Shown here one piece after another: positions 7,810-16,385 of a stretch of 64,000 nucleotides of DNA. The notes under the pieces are model-generated. The model did not search any database. It saw only the letters and a program-made list of their open reading frames with translations, and had not been told where the DNA came from. Every line of letters begins with the position of its first letter. The stretch's first letter is position 1. The DNA is from Comamonas sp. lk (GTDB taxonomy: Bacteria; Pseudomonadota; Gammaproteobacteria; Burkholderiales; Burkholderiaceae_C), in the NCBI GenBank assembly GCA_945925985.1, contig CAMELV010000017.1, forward strand, positions 18,865 to 82,864, in the 5' to 3' direction. The position numbers were made by a program, and so were the translations under genes.

Positions 7810-9078
7810 ATGAGCAAACCATTTTCCAATGTTCGGGTAATTGATTTCACCCAGTTTTTGGCTGGGCCCTTCGCCACCCAGCAGTTGGGATTGATGGGCG
7901 CAGATGTCATCAAGATCGAGCCCTTGGTTGGAGACGACGTACGCAGGTCTGCGCTCCCCAAGAGCCGAGAATGGACTGAGCGCAACCTGTCGCCCGGCTT
8001 CATGGCCAACAACGCCAACAAGCGCAGCCTGACACTGGATCTTCGCAAACCCGAAGCGGTCGAGGTGGTCAAGCGCTTGGTCGCTAGGGCCGATGTGGTC
8101 TGCGAAAACTACCGGCCGGGCGTGATGGACCGTCTGGGGCTAGGCTACGAGGAGCTCTCCGCCATCAATCCCACACTGATTTATTGCGGTATGTCAGGGT
8201 TCGGACGCGTCGGGCCTGAAAGCAGGACGGCAAGCTTTGACGGAAAGATTCAAGCCATGTGCGGATTGATGACCATGACCGGCGACCCGGCTGGTGGCCC
8301 TATGCGTGCCGGCATCGCCCTGGCCGACCTGACAACCGGCCTAAATGCGGCGCTGGCCATGGCGAGTGCATTGTTCCAGCGAACGCATACCGGCAAGGGG
8401 CAGTTCATTGACGTGGCGATGTTCGACAGCATGCTCAACCTAATGGCCGGCCACGTGGCTGAATACACGGTGGTAGGGCACCATCAGCAGCAGTATGGCA
8501 ACCTGTCGGTCAGCCGCAAAGCGACTGCGGACCGCTTCAAATGCGGTGACGGGTTCCTGGTGCTGGCGGTTCTGACGGAGAAGCAGTTCGCTTCGCTGAT
8601 GGCCACGCTTGGGCATCCACAAGCCGTGGATGACCCCCGCTTCGGCAGTTGGGCAGCCCGGACGGAGAACCAGGCAGCTTTGCGCCACCTGATCGAAAGT
8701 TCCATGGCGCTGGGCTCGCCTGAGGACTGGGCTCACAAGCTGACGGCGGCCGACGTACCCTGCTCCAACATTTTGAGCCTGGCCCAGGCCATAGAGCACG
8801 AGCAGGTGAAGCACCGCAAGGTCATTCAGACGGTCGAGACTCCCTACGGCCCAGTGCGCCTTGCCGGTTCAGGTTTCGAGATGGCACATGGCAGCAGCAG
8901 CATTGACAGACCACCGCCCAAGTTGGGGCAGCACAACGAAGAGCTCCTGCGCGAGCTTGGTTATGCGGACGCGGAAATCGTTAGCTTGCGACAGGCCGGG
9001 GTTACCGCGAAACCAGAGCCAGAAGGGTTGTGCGCTGAATCGGTCACAAGGACACCGCCGAACCCGCCCACTCGGTAG
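7810..9078 (+). CDS. CaiB/BaiF-type (class III) CoA-transferase
   Basis: A 422-residue class III CoA-transferase, which moves CoA between carboxylic acids through an enzyme-aspartyl anhydride. The start (VRVIDFTQFLAGPFATQQL) and ADVIKIEP are typical, and the expected nucleophile is D173 in AGIALADLTTG, aligned with Asp169 of formyl-CoA transferase. It lies downstream of the GrdB-like gene on the same strand and is probably cotranscribed. Family members include the 3-sulfinopropionate CoA-transferase of Variovorax and Advenella. With a Gln-type thiol dioxygenase nearby such a role is attractive, but the sequence alone does not fix the substrate. Confidence 0.92.
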   Translation: MSKPFSNVRVIDFTQFLAGPFATQQLGLMGADVIKIEPLVGDDVRRSALPKSREWTERNLSPGFMANNANKRSLTLDLRKPEAVEVVKRLVARADVVCENYRPGVMDRLGLGYEELSAINPTLIYCGMSGFGRVGPESRTASFDGKIQAMCGLMTMTGDPAGGPMRAGIALADLTTGLNAALAMASALFQRTHTGKGQFIDVAMFDSMLNLMAGHVAEYTVVGHHQQQYGNLSVSRKATADRFKCGDGFLVLAVLTEKQFASLMATLGHPQAVDDPRFGSWAARTENQAALRHLIESSMALGSPEDWAHKLTAADVPCSNILSLAQAIEHEQVKHRKVIQTVETPYGPVRLAGSGFEMAHGSSSIDRPPPKLGQHNEELLRELGYADAEIVSLRQAGVTAKPEPEGLCAESVTRTPPNPPTR

Positions 9079-9096
9079 GTAAGGGCCGGGATGTGC

Positions 9097-10074
9097 TTAC
9101 ACCCGGTGGCAGGCCACGCGTTGCCCTCCCACATCCCTGAGCTGCGGTGCTTCGTCGCGGCAACGCGAGACCGCCTGCGGGCAGCGTGGATGAAACGCGC
9201 AACCGCTTGGCGGCGCCAGCGGTGAGGGCAGCTCACCCTGGATTGGGATCACCTTGCGTTGCAGCGCCGGGTCAAGGGTAGGACTGGCTGACAGCAGGGC
9301 CTGGGTGTAGGGGTGCAGCGGTGTGGCGAACACAGATTGACGGGTGCCGAACTCCACCACCTTGCCCAGATACATCACCAATACCTCGTGGGCCACATGC
9401 TCCACCACCGACAGGTTGTGCGAGATGAAGACATAGGCGGTGCCGAACTCCTCCTGCAGGTCCATGAACAGGTTCAGAATCTGGGCCTGGATTGATACAT
9501 CCAGCGCCGATACTGGTTCGTCGGCGATCACCACCGCAGGGTTCAGGGCCATGGCGCGAGCAATGGCAATGCGCTGACGCTGGCCGCCTGAGAACATGTG
9601 CGGGAAACGGTCGGCTTGCTCCTTGCGCAGCCCCACCTGCTGCATTAGTGTATCGACGCGGTCGCGGCGCTCGGCGGCAGACTGACGCGTGTTGATGGCC
9701 AGCGGCTCGTCCAGGATGGCTGCCAGAGTTTTGCGTGGGTTTAGCGAGGAAAACGGATTCTGGAACACGATCTGCACACGCTGGCGCAGCAGCGCGTGCG
9801 CTTGTGGATCCATGCCAGTGATGTCCCGCCCATCCACGACCAAGGTACCCGCCGTGGGCTGTTCAATCAAGGTCAGCAGGCGCGCCAGCGTGGTCTTGCC
9901 ACAACCAGACTCGCCCACCACAGCCAACGTGCGACCAGCGCATAAAGTGAAATCTACGCCATCCAGCGCACGGACGGTCTGGGGCGCGCGCAGCCAGCCG
10001 TTTCTTAACGGATAGTGCTTCTGCAGGCCGCGAGCGTCGAGCACCGGGGGAATAGGAAGAGCAGGGATTACCAT
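9097..10074 (-). CDS. Peptide ABC transporter ATP-binding protein, DppF/OppF type
   Basis: A 325-residue ATPase with Walker A GESGCGKTT, signature FSGGQRQRI and Walker B VVIADEP. The C-terminal oligopeptide-transporter extension has three cysteines (SGCAFHPRCPQAVSRC), a cluster seen in Dpp/Opp ATPases that bind a 4Fe-4S centre. It is the last gene of the second transporter operon and starts three bases after the DppD-type gene ends. Its 3' end faces the CoA-transferase gene with only 18 bases between them; I see no convincing terminator there. Confidence 0.95.
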   Translation of the reverse strand: MVIPALPIPPVLDARGLQKHYPLRNGWLRAPQTVRALDGVDFTLCAGRTLAVVGESGCGKTTLARLLTLIEQPTAGTLVVDGRDITGMDPQAHALLRQRVQIVFQNPFSSLNPRKTLAAILDEPLAINTRQSAAERRDRVDTLMQQVGLRKEQADRFPHMFSGGQRQRIAIARAMALNPAVVIADEPVSALDVSIQAQILNLFMDLQEEFGTAYVFISHNLSVVEHVAHEVLVMYLGKVVEFGTRQSVFATPLHPYTQALLSASPTLDPALQRKVIPIQGELPSPLAPPSGCAFHPRCPQAVSRCRDEAPQLRDVGGQRVACHRV

Positions 10075-10077
10075 GGT

Positions 10078-11094
10078 TCAGGCATCGGGGGCGATGGCGG
10101 CTTCAGCGATGTCGAAGTGACAGGCCACCTGCCGCCCCTCTCCAATGTCGCGTGCCAGTGGGCGCTGTGCGCCGCAACGCCCTTGGACATGCGGGCAGCG
10201 TGGCGCCAGAAGGCAGCCGCTTGGCCGATCGTCCACGCCGGGCACGACACCAGGCAGTGCCAGCAGCCGCTCACGCCCGCGACTGCTTTCGGGCAGCGCT
10301 TGCATCAAAGCGCGGGTATAGGGATGCTGGGGCGAGCGAAAGATCCCGGGGGGGCGACCGGACTCTACCGCCTGCCCGGCATACATCACCACCACCCGGT
10401 CTGCCACGCTGGACACGAGCGCCAAGTCGTGGCTGATCAGAAGCAGTGTGAGATTTCGCTCGCGCTGCAGGCGCCGTAACACGGCCATGATTTGAGCCTG
10501 AATGGTCACATCCAGCGCCGTGGTAGGTTCGTCGGCGATCAAAAGGCTCGGGTTGCGCGACAAGGCCATGGCGATCATGATGCGTTGGCACATGCCGCCC
10601 GAGAGGTGGTGCGGGTAGGCGTCCATCCGGGCGACCGGGTCTGGTATCTCCACCAAGCGTAACAGCTCGAGCGCACGGTCGCGCAGTTGTGCGCGCGACA
10701 TGCGGCCTTGCAACGCCAGGGTCTCGGTGAGTTGCTCCCCGACACGGTAGCACGGGTCCAGGCTGGCCATTGGGTCTTGGAAGATCATGCCCACGTGTTC
10801 ACCAATAAAACGGTGGCGCTGGCGCAAGGACATGGCTTGCAAGTCAGTTCCTGCAATCGAGAGATGGTCCGCGCTGACGCGGCCATTGGCGTCGACCAAG
10901 CCCATGATGGCCATCATTGCCACGCTCTTGCCCGAGCCGGATTCGCCTACCAGCCCCAGCACCTCACCCCGTGCGATGTCCAGGTCCAGGCTTTCGACAG
11001 CCACCATGGGTTTGTCCAATGCGCCGAAATGCACGTTCAGGTTGCGAACATGGAGCATGGGGGCCACGGCTGTAGATGCTCGGGCGTCAACCAT
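10078..11094 (-). CDS. Peptide ABC transporter ATP-binding protein, DppD/OppD type
   Basis: A 338-residue ATPase with Walker A GESGSGKS, signature LSGGMCQRI (Met-Cys replaces the more usual Gln-Arg after SGG) and Walker B LLIADEP. The C-terminus has the cysteine cluster [16 protein letters not shown] typical of the peptide-transporter subfamily. It overlaps the permease gene by eight bases and partners the DppF-type ATPase to drive import through the 11087-12975 permeases. Confidence 0.94.
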   Translation of the reverse strand: MVDARASTAVAPMLHVRNLNVHFGALDKPMVAVESLDLDIARGEVLGLVGESGSGKSVAMMAIMGLVDANGRVSADHLSIAGTDLQAMSLRQRHRFIGEHVGMIFQDPMASLDPCYRVGEQLTETLALQGRMSRAQLRDRALELLRLVEIPDPVARMDAYPHHLSGGMCQRIMIAMALSRNPSLLIADEPTTALDVTIQAQIMAVLRRLQRERNLTLLLISHDLALVSSVADRVVVMYAGQAVESGRPPGIFRSPQHPYTRALMQALPESSRGRERLLALPGVVPGVDDRPSGCLLAPRCPHVQGRCGAQRPLARDIGEGRQVACHFDIAEAAIAPDA

Positions 11095-11938
11095 GATGCT
11101 TCAGCCGTGGATCCAGCGCATCACGCAGTCCGTCACCCAGCAGATTGATGGCGATAACGGTCACCAAGATGGCCAACCCTGGCAGCGTCACCAGCCAGGG
11201 TGCTGTTTCTATGAAACCACGCGAGCTTGCCAACATGGTCCCCCACTCAGCCGTGGGCGGCTGGGCGCCTAGTCCGAGAAAGCCCAGCGCTGCCGCCTCC
11301 AGGACCGCGCTTGAAAATCCCAAGGTGCCCTGCACAATGACCGGCGCCGCACAGTTGCGTAAGACCGTATCGAACATCAGGCGTGTTTTACTGGCGCCGC
11401 ACTGCCGTGCCGCAGCCACGTAGTCACGTGACATTTCCATCTGCGCCGAGGCGCGCACCAGCCGCACGAACGGCGGCAGCATCACCAAGGCGATCGCCAG
11501 TACCGTATTGACGAGGCCCGGGCCAAGGATGGCCACCACCGCAATGGCCAGCAGCAGGCCGGGGATAGCCACCAGCAGGTCAACGGTGCGCCCTATCACG
11601 ATGGACATCCACCCTGGAAAGAAGGCGGCGACCAGCCCCAGCAGGATGCCAGGGACCAAGGCCAACACCACCGAGGCGACTCCCACCGCCAGCGACACAC
11701 GGGCCCCCCAGATAAGTCGCGAGAGCAGATCGCGACCCAAGTCATCGGTTCCCAAGGGATAGCGCCAATCCCCACCAGACCAGACCGGTTTGGCAAGCAG
11801 CGCGTCACGGAACTGCTCCACCGGGTTGTGAGGCGCAATCCATGGCGCCAGCAGCGCGGTCAGCAGCAGTGCCACACACACGAACAGTCCGGCGGCGGCA
11901 GCTCTGCGCCGGACCAGCGAGTACCACAGTTCGCGCAT
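11087..11938 (-). CDS. Peptide ABC transporter permease, DppC type
   Basis: A 283-residue permease starting at ATG 11938 (MRELWYSLVRRRAAAAGL), five bases after the DppB-type gene ends. The frame stays open further upstream, but that extension lies inside the DppB gene and has no membrane or family features. Six hydrophobic segments are present, with the EAA loop AARQCGASKTRLMFDTVLRN and the C-terminal signature [16 protein letters not shown]. It forms the pore with the DppB-type protein. Confidence 0.93.
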   Translation of the reverse strand: MRELWYSLVRRRAAAAGLFVCVALLLTALLAPWIAPHNPVEQFRDALLAKPVWSGGDWRYPLGTDDLGRDLLSRLIWGARVSLAVGVASVVLALVPGILLGLVAAFFPGWMSIVIGRTVDLLVAIPGLLLAIAVVAILGPGLVNTVLAIALVMLPPFVRLVRASAQMEMSRDYVAAARQCGASKTRLMFDTVLRNCAAPVIVQGTLGFSSAVLEAAALGFLGLGAQPPTAEWGTMLASSRGFIETAPWLVTLPGLAILVTVIAINLLGDGLRDALDPRLKHHG

Positions 11939-11943
11939 ACCGG

Positions 11944-12975
11944 TCAGACCCTGGGGTGGCGTATACGCGGGTCGATGGCGCCGTAGAGCACATCCACCAG
12001 CAAGTTCACGGCGATCACCATCAACGCCGTCAGCAGGATACCGCCCTGCAGCACGGTGTAGTCGCGCTGGTAGATGGCGTCTACCAGCCAACGACCAATG
12101 CCGGGCCAAGAAAAAATGGTCTCTGTCAGAACCGCGCCGCCCAGCAAGGCACCGGTCTGCAGGCCGATCACCGTGACCACCGGAATCAATGCATTGCGCA
12201 GCGCGTGTTTCACCACCACGCGCCAGACCGGCAGTCCGCGCGCACGCGCCGCGCGTACGAATTCCAACGACAGGGTCTCGAGCAGGCAAGAGCGCGTCAT
12301 TCGTGCCACGATCGCCATGGCATAGGTACCCAGCACAAAACTTGGCATGACCAGGTGGCTGACTGCCGAGCGGAACGCACCTTTCTCGTCCGAGAGCAAG
12401 CTATCGATCAGCATGAAGCCGGTGCGCGCTGGTATGTCATAAATAACCGCCAGCCGACCCGACACAGGCAGCGCCAGCATCGGTATAAAGTCGCGCATCC
12501 AAACCGAAAAAAACATGATGGCCAGCAGGCCGGACCAATAAATGGGCATAGAGTGCCCAGTAAGAGACAAACCCATCAAGCCCTGGTCAAGCCAACTGCC
12601 CCGGCGTAGGGCCGCCAGGGTACCGATCAAAATGCCTCCCAAAGCAGAGATCAACAAGGCACAAAGCGCCAGTTCGACCGTGGCCGGGAACAGCGCAGCG
12701 AACTCGCTGACCACAGACTTGCGATTGACCAAGGAGGCTCCCAGTTCACCTCTGACCAGACGGCCAAGGTAGGAGAGGTATTGCAATGGCAGCGGTTGAT
12801 CCAGCCCGAGTTGCTGCACCATCTTGGCGTGCGCTGCCTTGTCACTCATGCGCTCACCCAGCATGACCTCGACCGGATCGCCAGGCAGCAACCTGGCCAG
12901 CGCGAAGGCCAACACGGTGATGCCGATCACGGTAGGCACCGTCATGGCAATGCGACTCAGCACAAAACGCCACAC
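11944..12975 (-). CDS. Peptide ABC transporter permease, DppB type
   Basis: A 343-residue permease with the DppB start (MWRFVLSRIAMTVPTVIGITVLAFALARLLPGDPVEV), a long periplasmic domain, the loop AARARGLPVWRVVVKHALRN and the ending YGAIDPRIRH. It is about 30 residues longer than the first DppB-type permease, mainly in the middle (around HSMPIYWSGLLAIMFFSVWMR). It follows SBP2 by 51 bases. Confidence 0.94.
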   Translation of the reverse strand: MWRFVLSRIAMTVPTVIGITVLAFALARLLPGDPVEVMLGERMSDKAAHAKMVQQLGLDQPLPLQYLSYLGRLVRGELGASLVNRKSVVSEFAALFPATVELALCALLISALGGILIGTLAALRRGSWLDQGLMGLSLTGHSMPIYWSGLLAIMFFSVWMRDFIPMLALPVSGRLAVIYDIPARTGFMLIDSLLSDEKGAFRSAVSHLVMPSFVLGTYAMAIVARMTRSCLLETLSLEFVRAARARGLPVWRVVVKHALRNALIPVVTVIGLQTGALLGGAVLTETIFSWPGIGRWLVDAIYQRDYTVLQGGILLTALMVIAVNLLVDVLYGAIDPRIRHPRV

Positions 12976-13026
12976 AGGTGCTCTCCTAGATGAACGTCGA
13001 ACTACAGGTCGTCGTCAGTGCTCAAC

Positions 13027-14610
13027 CTACTTCAGGTCGACCTGTTGCAGAATCGTGCGGGTCAGCGGGTCCATTTGGAAGTTGACCACTTCTTTGCGAA
13101 CAGGTTTGTACTGCTTGGTGTGGGCGATCGGGATGTAAGGCATCTCTCGCTGGACGATGTCTGCCACCTGCCGGTACAACTTGGCGCGCTGGTCGTTGTT
13201 GGTGGTCGCACGAGCTTGTTCCAGCAGACCATCCACTTCTTTGGTGCACCAGCGCGAGGGTGTCGGACGGCTGCAGGTGACCAGAGGCACAAAGAAGTTG
13301 TCTGGATCGGCGATGTCGGCCGCCCAGCCCAACAAGGCCACCGAGTGCTCGCCCGCCCGTACGCGCTTGAGGAACTCGCCCCACTCGATGTTCACCACTT
13401 TAACCGTGACGCCGACCTTGGCCCAGTCGGCTTGCAGCATTTCGGCGGTTTTCTTGGCGTCCGGGTTGTACTGGGCAGCAATCATTGGGGCCCAAACCTC
13501 TACCTCAAAACCGTTCGGGTACCCCGCAGCAGCCAGCATTTTCTTGGCCTGCTCAGGGTTGAAGGGGATCTCCTTCAGATCCGCAAAGTGGCCCAGCGTG
13601 TTGGGGGGCACTAACTGCGATGTCGCCATACCGATACCCTGGTACACCGCCTGCAGCACGGCCTTGCGGTCAGACGCCTGGGCCAAGGCGTTACGCACAT
13701 CCTTGTTGTCGAATGGCTTCTTCTCGGTGTTAAGGCCGATGTAGCCGATGTTCAGGCCGCCCACTTCCTGAAGAACCAGGTTGCTGTCGGCACGAATCGT
13801 GGCGAGATCCTGTGGGCGCGGGTTTGATCCAATGTGGCATTCGCCAACCTTGATCTTCTGCAGGCGGACCGCTGCATCCTTCACGGTCTGAATGACCAAG
13901 CGGTCGACCTTGGGCTTGCCGCCCCAGTATTGTGCGTTGGCATCGTAGCGGACCTGTGCATCCTTGTCGTAGCGGCGCATGATCCAGGGGCCGGTGCCAA
14001 TCGGTTCGCTGTCAAGGTTGGCCAGTTTCCCGGCCTTTTGCAGCTGTTCGGCGTACTCCAGCGATGTAACGATGGATGTGACCATACCCAGGTTGGCCAT
14101 GGTGGTGGCATCTGGGACCTTCAGGTTCAGTCGCATGGTGTTGGCGTCGACCTTCTCAACCGAGGCAAGGTTCTTGGCCCAGCTGTTATACGGGTAGTTG
14201 CTCACGCCGTAGGCTTTGTTGAAGCCACTGTCGGTGTCTCGGTAGCGCTCCATCGAAAACACCACGTCGTCCACGGTCAGGTCACGCGTAGGCTTGAAAT
14301 AGTCGGTGCTGTGAAACTTCACCCCTTTGCGAATGGTGAAGGTGTAAGCCTTTCCATCAGCGCTAACGGTCCATTTTTCTGCCAGTCCTGGGAGCAACTT
14401 AAGCGTGCCGGGCTCAAACTCCACCAGCCGATCGTAAATGGTCAGGCCGGCGGCATCGATGGTCTGGGTCGTTGTCCATCGCGGCATGTCGAAACCTTGC
14501 GGGTCTGACGGCGCGCAATAGACCAGCGTTTTGCTCTGCGCTGCGCATAGCGTGGCGCCGAGCGCCAGGGTAAGGCCCAGGGTTAACCTGGATAAACCGT
14601 TGAGTGTCAT
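13027..14610 (-). CDS. Periplasmic solute-binding protein, family 5 (SBP2)
   Basis: A 527-residue family 5 binding protein with the signal peptide MTLNGLSRLTLGLTLALGAT and likely cleavage after LCAAQ. The start at 14610 is set by AGGAGA eight bases upstream; a longer frame to 14688 would run over the operator and -10 region and is rejected. The segment LAEKWTVSADGKAYTFTIRKGVKFH is typical of the family. It is the first gene of the DppBCDF-type operon, with its own strong promoter (14696-14723), so it can be expressed apart from the rhodanese gene upstream on the same strand. Ligand unknown. Confidence 0.93.
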   Translation of the reverse strand: MTLNGLSRLTLGLTLALGATLCAAQSKTLVYCAPSDPQGFDMPRWTTTQTIDAAGLTIYDRLVEFEPGTLKLLPGLAEKWTVSADGKAYTFTIRKGVKFHSTDYFKPTRDLTVDDVVFSMERYRDTDSGFNKAYGVSNYPYNSWAKNLASVEKVDANTMRLNLKVPDATTMANLGMVTSIVTSLEYAEQLQKAGKLANLDSEPIGTGPWIMRRYDKDAQVRYDANAQYWGGKPKVDRLVIQTVKDAAVRLQKIKVGECHIGSNPRPQDLATIRADSNLVLQEVGGLNIGYIGLNTEKKPFDNKDVRNALAQASDRKAVLQAVYQGIGMATSQLVPPNTLGHFADLKEIPFNPEQAKKMLAAAGYPNGFEVEVWAPMIAAQYNPDAKKTAEMLQADWAKVGVTVKVVNIEWGEFLKRVRAGEHSVALLGWAADIADPDNFFVPLVTCSRPTPSRWCTKEVDGLLEQARATTNNDQRAKLYRQVADIVQREMPYIPIAHTKQYKPVRKEVVNFQMDPLTRTILQQVDLK

Positions 14611-14667
14611 CGTGAAGTCTCCTAGTTGATCTACGCCATTCATTGACCCCGTTCCGGGTCCAAATAA

Positions 14668-14688
14668 ATGTTCCGCATAATGGAACAT
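14668..14688. promoter_or_regulatory. Perfect inverted repeat ATGTTCC-N7-GGAACAT (candidate operator)
   Basis: Seven-base perfect arms lie just downstream of the SBP2 -10, at the predicted transcription start, the classic place for a repressor. The core TTCC-N7-GGAA also occurs at 23341-23355 and, with one mismatch, before SBP1. The IclR-family protein at 20177 is the nearest plausible binder. Confidence 0.55.
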
Positions 14689-14695
14689 GCGTTCA

Positions 14696-14723
14696 ATTAT
14701 AAAGTATTTTAATTTTTTGCAAA
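14696..14723 (-). promoter_or_regulatory. Sigma70-type promoter for SBP2
   Basis: On the minus strand TTTGCA (14723-14718) and a perfect TATAAT (14701-14696) are separated by 16 bases. The -35 overlaps the end of the AAAGCTTAAGCTTT palindrome and the start region carries the TTCC-N7-GGAA repeat, so two regulators may act here. Confidence 0.65.
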
Positions 14724-14739
14724 GCTTAAGCTTTCATAT
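14721..14739. repeat. 19-bp repeat with 14-bp palindrome, copy 1
   Basis: AAAGCTTAAGCTTTCATAT contains the perfect 14-base palindrome AAAGCTTAAGCTTT. The identical 19 bases occur at 38660-38678 before SBP3. Here it abuts the SBP2 -35. A shared operator for binding-protein genes is the simplest explanation. Confidence 0.65.
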
Positions 14740-14766
14740 TAAGTTGTCGCGTTACCCCTTATCAGT

Positions 14767-16371
14767 TCAGGTGTTCAGGTTGAATCTCAGATAGGGTTCC
14801 CGTTCAAGTTGTTGCAGCAGGTTGACTTCCCAGGTGAGGTATTGCTGCATCGCCTCCTGCACGCCCGTCCTGCGGGCATAGGGGGGATACCACATGTCAT
14901 CGGTGGGCGTAAGGAGCAGGGGGTCGTCGTCACCGGTGCATCGCTCCACCGGCAGACCAGCAGCGCGCCAGGCTGCACGTCCGCCGGCCAGAACCCGTAC
15001 ATTCGACCAGCCTGCATCCATCGCATCCTGTGCGGCATACCGAGAAACGCGGCCATCGGCGCACACAAAAACCAGGGGCGTGTGTACCTCGAATCGGCCC
15101 AGTGCATCCAGCAAACGTGAACGCATCGCATAGAAAGACCCCGGGATCCTGCCGGCACGGTACCAGTAACTCTCGCCGACATCGATCACCCGGGTGCCGG
15201 ACGCGCCTGCATCCAACAGTGGTCGGAGTGCTGACGCCTCGAGCATGGGGGCAGTCAATCCCGACTCACCCAAGCAGGGAATCGCTACTGGACCTACCTC
15301 AAGTGGTCCGGCCAGACCGTCTCGCAGTACGTGGACGTCCAGCCAGCCCATTTGTCGCATCCAGTGCGCGGTCATGACAGACTGCACGGCATGCTGGTCG
15401 ACCAGCACGATCCGGGCGCCACGCACGGGCGCAAACGTATCGGTAGCTTGCACCAGCTGACCACCGGGCGCGTTCAGACTGCCGGGCAGATGACCGGCCA
15501 CAAAGGCATCTGCCAAACGCACATCAAAGACATAGGTTGTCCTGTCTGCTTGTGCCTGCATGGCTCTGACCTGTGCCAAGGTAACGAAGGACACCTGATG
15601 GCGCTTAGCAACTACATCCGCCAACGCAAGCGCCGCCTCCAAAGCTGACCCTACTGGTTCGGATACCATATTGTCCCGACCGTGTTCGGCAGGAAAGCCC
15701 GCCAGCTCCCATCCCATGGTGCCATTTTTCAGCGCAACGACCGGGTTGGGGAGACCCGCATTGCGCAGGCTTTGGCAGCCGATGATTGAGCGAGTACGAC
15801 CGGCGCAATTGACCACCACCGTGGTCGCGGGAGACCTCAGCAGGCCCGGAATTCGCAGCACCAATTCGGCGCCCGGGCAATCTGCGGCTCCGGGAATGCT
15901 GACTATTCGGTACTCATCTAAGGGACGCGCGTCGACCACGACGATATCTCGTCCCTCCACCTGCCAACGCTTTAGCTCTTGCGGCTCAATGCGCGGCGTC
16001 TCGTGCGCATGTTCGACCATCTCGCCGAATGCCTTGGACGGTACATTGGTGCCAGAGAAGAGTTCATAACCGGCGGCCAGCCAAGCGGCTACGCCGCCCG
16101 AGAGAATATGCAAGCCCGTATAGCCATGGCTTGAGAGCTTGAACGCAGCGCGTTCACACGAACCGTCGCCATCATCCACTAAGACCAGCCGCACATCACG
16201 CCGTGGCAGCAAGGCAGGTATCCGGACCTCCAACTGGGCGAGCGGAATGTTGCTGGCAAGCAGAAGATGGGAGCGGGAAAACGGCCCACCATCACGTACG
16301 TCGATGAGCGCAATCTCGGCGCCGTCGCCAAGCCAGGCGCGCAGGGTAGTGGGTTCAATCAAGGAGATCAT
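14767..16371 (-). CDS. Four-domain rhodanese-like sulfurtransferase
   Basis: A 534-residue protein of four tandem rhodanese domains (about 5-105, 128-230, 260-360, 378-478) and a C-terminal tail. Rhodaneses move sulfane sulfur through a cysteine persulfide. Domains 2 and 4 have a candidate active Cys (C189 in VVNCAGRTRS, C437 in VFVCADGRVS). Domains 1 and 3 have Asp instead (LVLVDDGDG, IVLVDQHAV) and are probably inactive. There is no signal peptide, so it is cytoplasmic. It lies 14 bases downstream of the aminotransferase gene on the same strand; the pair suggests desulfuration of an amino thiol or its oxo-acid. ATG 16371 has no clear Shine-Dalgarno, which fits coupling to the upstream gene. 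Confidence 0.9.
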   Translation of the reverse strand: MISLIEPTTLRAWLGDGAEIALIDVRDGGPFSRSHLLLASNIPLAQLEVRIPALLPRRDVRLVLVDDGDGSCERAAFKLSSHGYTGLHILSGGVAAWLAAGYELFSGTNVPSKAFGEMVEHAHETPRIEPQELKRWQVEGRDIVVVDARPLDEYRIVSIPGAADCPGAELVLRIPGLLRSPATTVVVNCAGRTRSIIGCQSLRNAGLPNPVVALKNGTMGWELAGFPAEHGRDNMVSEPVGSALEAALALADVVAKRHQVSFVTLAQVRAMQAQADRTTYVFDVRLADAFVAGHLPGSLNAPGGQLVQATDTFAPVRGARIVLVDQHAVQSVMTAHWMRQMGWLDVHVLRDGLAGPLEVGPVAIPCLGESGLTAPMLEASALRPLLDAGASGTRVIDVGESYWYRAGRIPGSFYAMRSRLLDALGRFEVHTPLVFVCADGRVSRYAAQDAMDAGWSNVRVLAGGRAAWRAAGLPVERCTGDDDPLLLTPTDDMWYPPYARRTGVQEAMQQYLTWEVNLLQQLEREPYLRFNLNT

Positions 16372-16385
16372 GGTTTTGTGATGGC

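Noticed and set aside
9086..9106. Possible terminator between the CoA-transferase and the DppF-type ATPase
   Set aside because: CCGGG and CCCGG are 11 bases apart with poor inner pairing and no T run; the evidence is too weak.
11939..12289. N-terminal extension of the second DppC-type permease
   Set aside because: It is inside the DppB-type gene in another frame; the protein is Arg/Ala/Gly-rich and lacks membrane segments. The start at 11938 gives a normal permease.
14611..14688. N-terminal extension of SBP2
   Set aside because: A start at 14688 would cover the operator; ATG 14610 has AGGAGA and a good signal peptide.
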